Part shown: piece by piece, positions 32,691-43,886 of the stretch
Position numbering within the stretch: the stretch's first letter is position 1
Layout: each line of letters begins with the position of its first letter
Assembly (NCBI GenBank): GCA_044222225.1
Contig: JBGANR010000006.1
Span: 62,001-126,000 of the forward strand
Reading direction: 5' to 3'
Length of the DNA: 64,000 nucleotides
Source of the DNA: JBGANR01 sp044222225
GTDB taxonomy: Bacteria > Actinomycetota > Actinomycetes > Mycobacteriales > Mycobacteriaceae
Notes under the pieces: generated by a model
What the model was told of the DNA's origin: nothing
What the model saw: only the letters and a program-made list of their open reading frames with translations
Database searches by the model: none
Program-made: the position numbers and the translations under genes

Positions 32691-34409
32691 TCAGCGTGCG
32701 GCCAGCTCGGAGGCCCGCGCCGTCAGCTCCACCTTGCGGATCTTGCCGGTGGCCGTCATGGGGAACTCCTCGACGATCTCGATGAGCGGCACCTTGTACG
32801 ACGATAGGTACTCACGGCACCATTCCCGCAGCTCAGCGGGGTCGGCCGCGCCCGGCTCGGTGAGCGCCACGAACGCGACCGGCACCTGGCCGGTGCGTTC
32901 GGAGTCGGCCGGCACGACGGCCGCGGTGCGCACCTTCGGGTGCCGGCAGACGACGATCTCGACCTCCGCCGGGAACACCGACATGCCGTTGACCTTGATC
33001 ATGTCCTTGTCGCGGCCCAGATAGTGCAGGCAGCCGTCGGCGTCGATGCGTCCGTTGTCGCCGGTGCGCAGCCAGTCGAGCCCGTCGCCGCCGGGGACGA
33101 GTTGCTTGGCCGTCGCCGCCGGATTGCGCCAGTATCCCGTCGTGACGGACGGGCTGCGGACGATGATCTCGCCCTCCTCCCCCACCGGCAGCGGCGCCAG
33201 CGTCTGCGGGTCGACCACGGCGATGTCCGTCCCCGGAACGGGGATTCCGCAGAACACCGGCTCGGCGAGCAGATCTTTGTCGCCGGCCGCCATGCCGTAC
33301 GGGCTGGCGTCGTAGGTGTGGGTCTCGGTCATGCCGTACGCGGCCTCGCGCAACACCGAGTGCTCCCCCGCGATCGCCGCCCAGGCGTGCCGGACGTCCG
33401 GCGTCAGCTTGCGGACGAACGAGACCGCGAGCGGATCGTCGAAGGAGGAGAGATCGCGGCCGCCGATGTCCTCACGCTCCATGAACTCGAGGTAGTTCTC
33501 CACGGTGCCGATCATCATCGAGACCCCGTAGCGCTCGATGGCGTCCAGCGCCGCGTCGGCGTTCCAGCGCGGCAGCAGCACGGACGTCCCGCCGAGCAGG
33601 ATCGGGTTGAGGATCGCCATGTTCTCGCCCGCGATCCAGAAGATCGGGATGTAGCAGAGCCCGACGTGCACGGTCTCGACGGACAGCTTGCCGGTGGCCG
33701 CGGCCGTCGAACCCGCGGTGTAGATCATGTGCCGGTGGGTGTGCTCGCAGCCCTTGGGCAGGCCGGTGGTGCCACCGGTGTAGTTGAGGGCGGCGAGCGA
33801 ATCGAGGTCGACGTCCGGCGCGGGGCCGGCGGGGTGGCTCGCGGCCTCGGCCCAGGGTGAGACGTCGTCGCGCTCCGACGGGCCGGAACCGGTCCCGCCA
33901 TCGGCGAGCTCGGTCGCCGACGTCACGAGGACGTGCCGGACGACCGCGCCCTCGGCCCGCACGGCATCGAGCCGCGGCAGCAGGGTGTCGAGGGTGACGA
34001 CGATCTCGGCGCCGCTGTCGTCGAGTTCGTGACGCAGCTCGGCCGGGGTGAACATCGGGTTGATCGGCACGTGGACGGCACCGAGCCGCAGCACGGCGAG
34101 CATGGCGATGATGAACTGCGGCGTGTTCGGCAGGTAGACGCCGACCCTGTCGCCGGCCCGGACGCCGCGCGCGTCGAGCCAGCCGGCGACGGCCGCGACG
34201 GCGTCGGCGAACTGCGCGTAGGTCAGCTCGGCGCCCTCGAAGACGATCGCCGCCGTCCGCGGCCGCGTCCGCGCCCAGTGGTCGACGTAGGCGGGCAGCG
34301 TCCGCTCCCCGACCGGGTAATACGGCTCGGTGCCGACGCCCGCCGGCCGCACCGCCGCCTGCCGGGCCCGCAGATCGGCCAGATACTCCTCGATGCCGTC
34401 GATGCTCAT
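32691..34409 (-). CDS. AMP-binding acyl-CoA synthetase
   Basis: 572 residues; GAGGAG precedes the ATG. ATP-dependent ligase that activates a carboxylic acid to its CoA ester through an adenylate. The P-loop is NYTGGTTGLPKGCEHTHRH (about residues 190-208), the A5-type motif is AAYGMTETHTY, and the C-terminal domain has LRTGDNGRIDADGCLHYLGRD and the catalytic lysine in FPMTATGKIRKVEL. The acid is unknown; the group includes medium/long-chain and aryl acid ligases. It lies 29 bp after the one-chain acyl-CoA carboxylase on the same strand, so both probably serve one catabolic or biosynthetic route. Confidence 0.9.
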   Translation of the reverse strand: MSIDGIEEYLADLRARQAAVRPAGVGTEPYYPVGERTLPAYVDHWARTRPRTAAIVFEGAELTYAQFADAVAAVAGWLDARGVRAGDRVGVYLPNTPQFIIAMLAVLRLGAVHVPINPMFTPAELRHELDDSGAEIVVTLDTLLPRLDAVRAEGAVVRHVLVTSATELADGGTGSGPSERDDVSPWAEAASHPAGPAPDVDLDSLAALNYTGGTTGLPKGCEHTHRHMIYTAGSTAAATGKLSVETVHVGLCYIPIFWIAGENMAILNPILLGGTSVLLPRWNADAALDAIERYGVSMMIGTVENYLEFMEREDIGGRDLSSFDDPLAVSFVRKLTPDVRHAWAAIAGEHSVLREAAYGMTETHTYDASPYGMAAGDKDLLAEPVFCGIPVPGTDIAVVDPQTLAPLPVGEEGEIIVRSPSVTTGYWRNPAATAKQLVPGGDGLDWLRTGDNGRIDADGCLHYLGRDKDMIKVNGMSVFPAEVEIVVCRHPKVRTAAVVPADSERTGQVPVAFVALTEPGAADPAELREWCREYLSSYKVPLIEIVEEFPMTATGKIRKVELTARASELAAR

Positions 34410-34438
34410 GTTCGAACTCCTCGCTGTACTCGTGCGCT

Positions 34439-37400
34439 TCACCACGTGTCGACGAAACCCCGGCCGCCGCGCGTCCGGCCCGCCGGCAGGACCGAGCCGA
34501 GCCAGCGCCGGGTCTGCGCGGGATCGATGACGTCGTCGATCTCGAAGACCGACGCGACGGCCGTCGCCTTGCCGCGGGCGTACGCCTGCGCGAGCAGCGC
34601 GTCGAAGGCGGCCCGGCGCTCGCCGTGGTCGGCGATCGCCTCCAGCTCGCGGCGGAAGCCCAGCCGCACGGCGCCCTCCAGGCCCATCGCGCCGAGCTCG
34701 CCCGTCGGCCACGCCGCGACGCCGACCGCGGAATGCGCGCCGCCGCCGAACATCGCCATCGCGCCGAGCCCATACGCCTTGCGCGTGACGATCGCCGCGA
34801 CCGGCACCGTCAGGTTGGCGCCGCCGACGAACAGCCGGGCGAAGTGCCGCACCGTGGCGGTGCGCTCGGCGTCGGGACCGACCATGAAGCCCGGGGTGTC
34901 GGTGAGCGAGACGATCGGCAGGCCGTGCGCGTCGCAGAGCTGCAGGAACCGGGCCAGCTTGTCGGCGGCCGGGACGTCGATGGCGCCGCCGAGGTGCGCC
35001 GGATTGTTGGCGACGAGGCCGACGGCGCGGCCGTCGATCCGGGCGAGCGCCGTGATGACGCCGAGCCCGAACTCACGCCGCAGCTCCAGCACCGAGCCGG
35101 TGTCGGCGAGCAGCTCGACGGCCCGGCGGATGTCGTAGACGCGCACCCGGTTCTCGGGCACGACGTGCCGCAGCAGCCGCTGGTCGGCGCACTCGCCGGC
35201 GTCGAGATCGCCCTGGAAGTAGGAGAGGTACCGCTTGGCGACGGCGACCGCGTCCGCATCGTCCTCGGCCACGACGTCGATGACGCCGTTGGGCGCCTGC
35301 ACGTCGACCGGGCCGACCTCCTCGGGACGATGGACGCCGAGCCCACCGCCCTCGATCATCGCCGGACCGCCCATGCCGATCGTCGCGTCACGGGTGGCGA
35401 TGATGACGTCGCAGCAACCCAGCAGGGCCGCGTTGCCGGCGAAGCAGCGGCCGGAGGCGATGCCGACGAGCGGCACCGAGCCGCTGAGGCGGCCCATCGT
35501 GGCGAAGGTCGCAACGTCGAGGCCGGCGGCCATCGTCGTGTCGGTGTCGCCGGGCCGTCCGCCGCCGCCCTCGGCGAAGAGCACGACCGGCAGCCCGGTG
35601 CGCTCGGCCAGTTCCAGCGCGCGGTCGGTCTTGCGATGGTTGATGACGCCCTGCGTGCCGGCCAGCACGGTGTAGTCGTAGGACAGGACGGCGCAACGCG
35701 CCGCACTCGGGTGCCCCTCGCCGTTGATCCGGCCGACGCCGGTGATGATGCCGTCGGCGGGCGTGTTGGCGATGAGGTCGTCGAGGGCGCGACGCTGCCG
35801 TTGGGCGGCGACGGCGAGCGCGCCGTACTCGGTGAACGAGCCGTCGTCGCAGAGGTCCGCGATGTTCTCCCGGGCCGTGCGCCGGCCGATCCGGCGCCGC
35901 TTGGCGACGGCCTCGGGCCGGGCCTCGTCGAGCCCGATGCGGTGGCGCTCGATCACCTCGGCGAGGTCGTCGCGGACGGCGTCGAGGTCGATCTCGGCGG
36001 TGGCGTCGACGCGTTCGCGCTGCTCACCGTCGACGTCGAGCACCACGAGCACCGCCTCGTCGGCGACGACGTCGCCCGGGACGACGCGGATCTCGGCGAC
36101 CGTGCCCGACGCCGCCGCGACGAGCACGTGCTCCATCTTCATCGCCTCGACCACGACGAGCGGGTCACCGACGGCGACGGTATCGCCCACCCGCACCGGG
36201 ACGTCGGTGACGGTGCCCGGGAACGTCGCCGAGAGCACCCCGGCGGGCCCGGCCGACGCCCCCCGCGCGGCGGCGGGTGCGAACTCGGCCGCGCGCGCGT
36301 CGAGGAAAGCGGTGGTGGCGGCCCCGGAGCGGAACGTCTCGTGGCCGAGGATCGCGCGCAGCACCGGCGCGTTGGTCGCCGTGCCGGCGACGTGGAGTTC
36401 GGCGAGCGCCCGCTCGGCGGCGTCGGCGAGCGCGACGAGGTCCGTCTCGGCGGTGTGCACGACGATCTTGGCCAGCAGCGAGTCGTAGGCCCCGCCGGCG
36501 CGCATGCCTACGTACCCGCCGGCGTCGACGCGCACGCCCGGCCCGCTCGGCAGGTCGAGCCCGGTGATCTCGCCGGACGCCGCACGCGCTATGCCGTCCG
36601 GACCGATCTCCTCGAGGTTGACCCGGCATTCGAGCGCGGCGCCGCGCGGCTCGGCGATCCGCTCCTGCGTCAGCCCCAGACCGGCCAGCGTCGCGCCGGC
36701 GGCGATGCGCAGTTGGGCGGCGACGACGTCGACGCCGGTCACGGCCTCGGTGACCGGGTGCTCGACCTGCAACCGCGGATTGGCCTCCAGGAAGAACCAG
36801 TCGGCCGGATCGTCGGCATCGACCAGGAACTCGACCGTGCCCGCCCCGGCGTAGCCGACCGCCGCGCCGAGCTCGCGGGCCGCCGCCAGCAGCGGCGCCC
36901 GGCGGGCCGTCGGCAGCGTGAGCGCCGGCGCCAGCTCGATCACCTTCTGATGCCGCCGCTGCACCGAGCAGTCGCGATCCCACAGGTGCACGACGTCCCC
37001 GGTGCCGTCGCCGAGCAGTTGCACCTCGATGTGCCGCGCCCGCGGCAGGTAACGCTCGACGTACACGTCGCCGTTACCGAACGCCCGCTCGGCCTCGGAG
37101 CGGCACCTCGCGAAGGCGAACTCCAGGTCGGCCGGATCGGTGACGACGCGCATCCCGCGCCCACCGCCGCCGGCGACCGCCTTGACCACGACGGCCGCGC
37201 CCGCGCCCTGCGCCGCGAAGAACTCCGCGGCCTCCGCCGGCGACACCCCGGCCTCGGTCGCGGGCAGCACCGGGACGCCGAGCGAGACCGCGAGCGCGCG
37301 TGCGCTCGCCTTGTCGCCGAGCGTCGCCAGAGCCGCCGAACTCGGGCCGACGAACGTCAGCCCCGCGTCGGCGCACGCCGCCGCGAACTGTGCGCTCTCG

Positions 37401-37654
37401 CTGAGGAAGCCATAGCCCGGATGGACGAGCGTCACCCCGGTGTCGCGGGCGACGTCGAGCAGCTGCTCGACGTCCAGGTAGCCCCGTTCGCCGAGCAGCT
37501 CACGCGCCTCGTCCGCGAGCCGGACGTGCCGCGCCGCCCGGTCGTCACCCACGAAGACCGCGACCGTCCGCATCCCGAGCGCCTTGGCGCCGCGATGGAT
37601 GCGCAGCGCGATCTCGCCGCGATTCGCGATGAGGACTGTATGAGTGCCGTTCAC
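34439..37654 (-). CDS. One-chain biotin-dependent acyl-CoA carboxylase (BC-BCCP-CT fusion)
   Basis: 1071 residues from the GTG at 37654. All three functions of a biotin carboxylase are in one polypeptide: biotin carboxylase (residues 1 to about 445; opening VLIANRGEIALRI, ATP loop AVAGGGGRGMRVV, catalytic EANPRLQVEHPVTE), biotin carrier with the biotinyl Lys506 in EAMKMEHV, and carboxyltransferase (about 560-1071; GRINGEGHPSAARCAVLSYD, EGGGGRPGDTD, then GRCFAGNAALLGCCDVIIAT and the alpha half with LVSLTDTPGFMVG-like IVSLTDTPGFMVGPDAE). Most actinobacterial carboxylases split these. The acyl substrate is not evident. A palindrome lies just upstream; the ligase gene follows. Confidence 0.9.
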   Translation of the reverse strand: MNGTHTVLIANRGEIALRIHRGAKALGMRTVAVFVGDDRAARHVRLADEARELLGERGYLDVEQLLDVARDTGVTLVHPGYGFLSESAQFAAACADAGLTFVGPSSAALATLGDKASARALAVSLGVPVLPATEAGVSPAEAAEFFAAQGAGAAVVVKAVAGGGGRGMRVVTDPADLEFAFARCRSEAERAFGNGDVYVERYLPRARHIEVQLLGDGTGDVVHLWDRDCSVQRRHQKVIELAPALTLPTARRAPLLAAARELGAAVGYAGAGTVEFLVDADDPADWFFLEANPRLQVEHPVTEAVTGVDVVAAQLRIAAGATLAGLGLTQERIAEPRGAALECRVNLEEIGPDGIARAASGEITGLDLPSGPGVRVDAGGYVGMRAGGAYDSLLAKIVVHTAETDLVALADAAERALAELHVAGTATNAPVLRAILGHETFRSGAATTAFLDARAAEFAPAAARGASAGPAGVLSATFPGTVTDVPVRVGDTVAVGDPLVVVEAMKMEHVLVAAASGTVAEIRVVPGDVVADEAVLVVLDVDGEQRERVDATAEIDLDAVRDDLAEVIERHRIGLDEARPEAVAKRRRIGRRTARENIADLCDDGSFTEYGALAVAAQRQRRALDDLIANTPADGIITGVGRINGEGHPSAARCAVLSYDYTVLAGTQGVINHRKTDRALELAERTGLPVVLFAEGGGGRPGDTDTTMAAGLDVATFATMGRLSGSVPLVGIASGRCFAGNAALLGCCDVIIATRDATIGMGGPAMIEGGGLGVHRPEEVGPVDVQAPNGVIDVVAEDDADAVAVAKRYLSYFQGDLDAGECADQRLLRHVVPENRVRVYDIRRAVELLADTGSVLELRREFGLGVITALARIDGRAVGLVANNPAHLGGAIDVPAADKLARFLQLCDAHGLPIVSLTDTPGFMVGPDAERTATVRHFARLFVGGANLTVPVAAIVTRKAYGLGAMAMFGGGAHSAVGVAAWPTGELGAMGLEGAVRLGFRRELEAIADHGERRAAFDALLAQAYARGKATAVASVFEIDDVIDPAQTRRWLGSVLPAGRTRGGRGFVDTW

Positions 37655-37664
37655 ACCCAAAGTA

Positions 37665-37686
37665 TTGATCTTGACGTCAACCTCAA
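37665..37686. promoter_or_regulatory. Candidate operator of the acyl-CoA carboxylase-ligase pair
   Basis: Twenty-two-bp palindrome TTGATCTTGACGTCAACC plus TCAA: perfect core TTGACGTCAA (37671-37680) with flanking TTGA (37665-37668) and TCAA (37683-37686). It is 11 bp upstream of the start codon and overlaps the likely promoter. Confidence 0.6.
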
Positions 37687-37716
37687 GTCATCGGGGCCTC
37701 CGGCGACGCCGCGCGA

Positions 37717-40263
<2,547 letters not shown>

Positions 40264-40366
40264 GCGCACGCCTTTCTCTGTGGATCGATGGACTCGTAGC
40301 GCGGCAGCCGAATGCCGTCGTGGACGGGTGGCACCCGGGCGCGCGCCTTCGCTCAGGTCCAACAGC

Positions 40367-40372
40367 GTTATA
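40367..40372 (-). promoter_or_regulatory. -10 box of the clpB promoter
   Basis: TATAAC on the minus strand, about 100 bp before the clpB start and directly abutting the HAIR site. No good -35 box is visible at 17 bp. Confidence 0.55.
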
Positions 40373-40393
40373 GTTGAGTCTATTCCGCTCAAG
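40373..40393. promoter_or_regulatory. HspR operator (HAIR) at clpB
   Basis: On the minus strand CTTGAGC-N7-ACTCAAC, against the HAIR consensus CTTGAGT-N7-ACTCAAG (two mismatches, spacing exact). It touches the -10 box. Confidence 0.8.
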
Positions 40394-40402
40394 TTCAGAA
40401 AA

Positions 40403-40423
40403 ATTGAGCGGACTACGCTGAAT
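40403..40423. promoter_or_regulatory. Second, degenerate HAIR at clpB
   Basis: ATTGAGC-N7-GCTGAAT keeps the spacing and half of the consensus, 30 bp from the first site, so on the same helix face. The gap 40264-40620 holds the clpB leader, these sites and an AT-rich stretch (40380-40500) that may contain the promoter of the divergent coiled-coil gene; I see nothing else in it. Confidence 0.4.
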
Positions 40424-40620
40424 TCTAGCGAGGCGAACGGAGTCCGGCCAGTGCCGACTTCCCTCTATACAGCCGCTCCTCATTCGCATATGATCCGAAC
40501 CCGACACTCGAGCGACGGTCGTCTCGGCCGATCACCCGAGCGTCGCCTCGGCGGCACCTGCGACGAGGCATCCGAGGTGGCGGCCGACCGCCGCCACCGG
40601 ATGACCAGGGGGGTCACATC

Positions 40621-41013
40621 ATGTCCGACGAACTGCACGATCTCGAAGTGCGTGTGACGGCGCTGGAACGCGACCGGACGCGGCTGTACGAGCAGGTCGG
40701 CGCATCCTTCACGCTCGCCCAGGGCGCCGACCGGGACACGCGCGACTTCCGCGCGGCGCTCAACAATCACAGCCAGGTGCTGAACGCGCTGCGCGTCACG
40801 CAGCTGGAGTTCCGCGAGACGCAGCTGGATCACGGCATGCGGCTGACGAATCTCGAGAGCCGCATGACCAAGGTCGAGCACCGCCTGACCAAGGTCGAAG
40901 ACCGCCTGACCAGGGTCGAGGACCGCATGGAACGCGGGTTCACGACGCTCACCCGCGGCCAGGAGCAGATCCTGGTGCTGCTGGGCCGCCTCGCGGATCC
41001 CGAACCGGTCTGA
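40621..41013 (+). CDS. Small coiled-coil protein
   Basis: 130 residues; AGGGGGG lies about 9 bases before the ATG. Almost the whole protein is predicted coiled coil: heptads start at LHDLEVRVTALERDR and become a near-perfect seven-residue repeat in MTKVEHRLTKVEDRLTRVED (residues about 81-100). No signal peptide or membrane helix. I do not recognise a family; long, regular heptads of this sort occur in phage-tail-like and cytoskeletal small proteins. It is divergent from clpB, with its start 228 bp from the nearer HAIR site, so heat control is possible but not shown. Confidence 0.65.
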   Translation: MSDELHDLEVRVTALERDRTRLYEQVGASFTLAQGADRDTRDFRAALNNHSQVLNALRVTQLEFRETQLDHGMRLTNLESRMTKVEHRLTKVEDRLTRVEDRMERGFTTLTRGQEQILVLLGRLADPEPV

Positions 41014-41037
41014 TCCGTAGCCGGCTCGACGATCCGG

Positions 41038-42477
41038 CTACTTCACGCAGGGCACCCCGGAGCTGCCGAGCACCGACAGCTCGGTCGGGTCCGGGGCCCT
41101 CGCACCGCTCGTCGGGGCGGCCGTGACGGCCGACGGGATCGACGTCACCGGGGCGTCGGACGTCGTCGGCACAATGGGCGTCGTCGCCGCGGTGGGCGTC
41201 GTCGCGGTGGTGGGCGCCGCGGAACGCGAGCCGGTGGTCGGCCGCGGCGGCGTCGACGACGGGATCGCGCCCGTACCGAGGATGTCCGCGACGATCGCGC
41301 GGATGAGCGGCACGTCCACCTGGTTGATGTCCTCGCCGAACTCGTTCTGCGTGAACTCCTGCACCGGCAGCGTGTAGAACGTCGTGTTGCCGGCCAGGTC
41401 GGTCGCGCTGGACGCGAGGTCCATGAGGTCGAGCCCCTCGTCGACGGCGATGTTCGGCTTGGCGACGTCGAGGATCCGCTGCAGTCTGCCCAGATCGGTG
41501 ATCGCGCCCGTCCGCTGCAACTGCTGCGCGAGCGAGACGATGAACGCCTGCTGCCGGCGATTGCGATCGAGATCGGTGAAGTTGAGGTCGGTGTTCGGGT
41601 CGCGCCGCTGCCGGACGAAGGCCATCGCCTGCGAGGCGCTGATGTCCTGCTCGCCCTTGCGGAACCGCGCGCCCGAGTAGACGTCCGACGTCGCCTGGGT
41701 CAGACACACGCGGATCGGCTGTACCACCTCGGCGACCTGGAAGAACGCGATGAGCGTGACTTCGACGAAGTGGTCGATCGGCACCCCGCCGAGGAACTGC
41801 TGGACGGTGTCGATCTCGGCGATGCGGCCCGCCTCGCGCGCCTGACGTTCGAGCTCTTCGTCACTGAGGCCGCCCTCGGCCTGCAGTCGCGTCTTCGTCT
41901 CGTAGTGCGCCAGCCCGTAGGCCTGCTTGATCTTGCCCTTGCACTGCCCGCCGGGGCAGCCGGGGAAGTCGACGTAGTCGTCGCGCGGGATGGAGATCGC
42001 CGTCGCCTTCTCACCGCCCGCCGGGATGTGCAGCAGGATGAGGACGTTCGCGTTGTACCCACCGCTCGTCTCGTCGCCGGCGTGCAGGGCGTCGTACATC
42101 TCCTGCGGCAGGGGGTTGCCGTTGACGTCGAGCCTGCTGTCGAGGCCCATGATGAGGATGTTCCGATCGCCGCCCGTGCTTCCCTGCCTGCCGCGCAGCG
42201 CCTTCGACTGGGTGAGGCCGTCGCTGAGATCGTTGTACAGCTTCCACACGACGCCGGTGCCGACGAGCACGACGACGGCGACGATCACCCCGATGACGCG
42301 GCTCGCGACGAGCAGCCCCTTCGCCCCGGCCCGCATCGGGCTCGGCCTGGCCGCACGCCGCGGAGCCCGCCGGCGGCCGTCCTGCGGCGGACGGCGTCGA
42401 CGCCCGGCACCCGACGGCGCGCCGTCCGATCGGTCGCGTTCACCAGGACGACCCCCGTCGGCGTCGGCGGCAGCCAC
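41038..42477 (-). CDS. LytR-CpsA-Psr (LCP) family cell-wall glycopolymer ligase
   Basis: 479 residues; GGAGGTG precedes the GTG. A basic, Arg-rich cytoplasmic start, one membrane helix (VIGVIVAVVVLVGTGVVW, about 61-78), then the LCP domain (about 105-335): NILIMGLDSR, KATAISIPRDDYVDF, IDHFVEVTLIAFFQVAEVV, and the Arg-rich ASQAMAFVRQRRDPN-TDL. Enzymes of this family move arabinogalactan or similar polymers from a lipid carrier to peptidoglycan. The last 90 residues are Thr/Pro/Ala-rich and end in Cys-Val-Lys; no LytR_C domain is attached. It is divergent from the globin-reductase gene. Confidence 0.92.
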   Translation of the reverse strand: MAAADADGGRPGERDRSDGAPSGAGRRRRPPQDGRRRAPRRAARPSPMRAGAKGLLVASRVIGVIVAVVVLVGTGVVWKLYNDLSDGLTQSKALRGRQGSTGGDRNILIMGLDSRLDVNGNPLPQEMYDALHAGDETSGGYNANVLILLHIPAGGEKATAISIPRDDYVDFPGCPGGQCKGKIKQAYGLAHYETKTRLQAEGGLSDEELERQAREAGRIAEIDTVQQFLGGVPIDHFVEVTLIAFFQVAEVVQPIRVCLTQATSDVYSGARFRKGEQDISASQAMAFVRQRRDPNTDLNFTDLDRNRRQQAFIVSLAQQLQRTGAITDLGRLQRILDVAKPNIAVDEGLDLMDLASSATDLAGNTTFYTLPVQEFTQNEFGEDINQVDVPLIRAIVADILGTGAIPSSTPPRPTTGSRSAAPTTATTPTAATTPIVPTTSDAPVTSIPSAVTAAPTSGARAPDPTELSVLGSSGVPCVK

Positions 42478-42728
42478 GGCACACCTCCGCTCGTGTCGGT
42501 CCGGCGCACGGCGGCGCGTTGCTCGGGGTCGAGCGTACCGATCCCGTGGAGCAAGGCGCGGCGACCCGGGTTCCGGGCGTTTCGGGTACTACACTGACGC
42601 TTCGTTCGATCGGGGAGACCGATCCGCGACGCCGGCGGCGACAGCAGTCGCCACGGACGTCGGCGGAGGGTTCGTCGTCGCCCCGATCACAGCCGGTTCG
42701 CTGTATTGGCCCGAATGGTGGAGGTGTC

Positions 42729-43880
42729 GTGGGCACGCATTCTCGGCCGCCTCTGCACGGCGTCAGGGACGTCCTGCGCACCGATCCCGACGGTTTCGCC
42801 CGCCGGTTCTACTCTCGGCTCTTCGCGTACCGCCCGGATCTGCGTCGGCTGTTCGCCCCGTCGCTGACGCATCAGTACCGCGCGCTGCCGCGTCTCCTCG
42901 ACCACGTGCTGACCGCGATCCCCGATCCGAGCACCCACGAGGACCTCGTCGAGCTGCTGGCCCAGCTCGGCCGCGACCATCGCAAGTTCGGCGTCCTGCC
43001 CGAGCACTACGAGCCGTTCCGAGCCGTGTTGTTCGCCGAGCTCGCGGCGCTCTTCGAGGACCGCTTCGACGACGACGCGGAGGCCGACACGGTGCACGCC
43101 GTGCTGCTCATCACCGGCGTCATGCAGGGCGCCGCCGAATCGACGACGTCCGCGGCCGTCGAGGAGGCCCGAGTCGTCGAGGTGCTGCGGCCGAGCCGCG
43201 ATCTGGCCGTCGTCCGGCTCGTCGCCGACGGGCCGCCGCGCTGGCGCGCCGGGCAGTACGTCGAGGTCGCCACGCCGCACTTCCCGCACGCGTGGCGGAT
43301 GTTCTCCTCCGCGCTCCCCCCGAATCCCGAAGGGCACGTCGAGTTCCACATCCGCGCGGTGCCGGGCGGGCTCGTCAGTCCGTCGATCGTCGCCGCGACG
43401 ACCCCGGGCGAGGTCTGGCGGATCGCCCAGCCGCACGGCTCGCTGGCGCTTCCCGATCACGAGTCCTACGAGGACGCCCGCGCCGCGCCGCCGACGGTGC
43501 TCGTCGCCGGCGGCACCGGCATCGCCCCGTTGCGCGCGCTGCTGCTCGACAGGCTCGTCGACGCGGCCGTCGGCGACACCCATCTCATCTATGCCGCACG
43601 CTGCCCCGGCGAACTGACGGACCTCGCCGGCCTGCGGGAGTTCGCCGCCGCCAATCCGTGGCTGACGGTGACGCCTGTCGTCGAATCGTTCGCCAATCCG
43701 TGGTGGCTCGACCATCACCCGGGCGGCGAGCTGCGTCGCGGGCGGGCCGCCGACGTCCTCGCCGCGCAGCCCCTGTCCGGCCGGACGGTGCTGGTCGCGG
43801 GGCCGCCGGACATGGTGGCGGCGGTACGCGCCGCGGCGCTCGCGCTCGGCGCCGCGCAGGTGCTCAGCGACCCGGTCTGA
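42729..43880 (+). CDS. Globin-coupled FAD/NAD reductase (flavohaemoglobin-like)
   Basis: 383 residues from the GTG at 42729, 7 bases after GGAGG. Residues 1 to about 135 are a globin domain; the proximal His is likely in GRDHRKFGVLPEHY. Residues about 145-383 are a ferredoxin-reductase module: the flavin motif is WRMFSSALPP (RxxS in the place of RxYS), and the NAD site is VLVAGGTGIAPLRALLLD, with VLVAGPPDMVAAVRAAAL near the end. Such proteins detoxify nitric oxide or act as peroxide-linked oxidoreductases; mycobacteria have a similar protein of about 390 residues next to clpB. The unusual flavin motif suggests the mycobacterial type II subclass. Confidence 0.88.
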   Translation: MGTHSRPPLHGVRDVLRTDPDGFARRFYSRLFAYRPDLRRLFAPSLTHQYRALPRLLDHVLTAIPDPSTHEDLVELLAQLGRDHRKFGVLPEHYEPFRAVLFAELAALFEDRFDDDAEADTVHAVLLITGVMQGAAESTTSAAVEEARVVEVLRPSRDLAVVRLVADGPPRWRAGQYVEVATPHFPHAWRMFSSALPPNPEGHVEFHIRAVPGGLVSPSIVAATTPGEVWRIAQPHGSLALPDHESYEDARAAPPTVLVAGGTGIAPLRALLLDRLVDAAVGDTHLIYAARCPGELTDLAGLREFAAANPWLTVTPVVESFANPWWLDHHPGGELRRGRAADVLAAQPLSGRTVLVAGPPDMVAAVRAAALALGAAQVLSDPV

Positions 43881-43886
43881 CGCCGG

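Noticed and set aside
37654..37660. TTG at 37660 as the start of the acyl-CoA carboxylase
   Set aside because: The GTG two codons later is a more usual start and the family begins directly before VLIANRGEIA.
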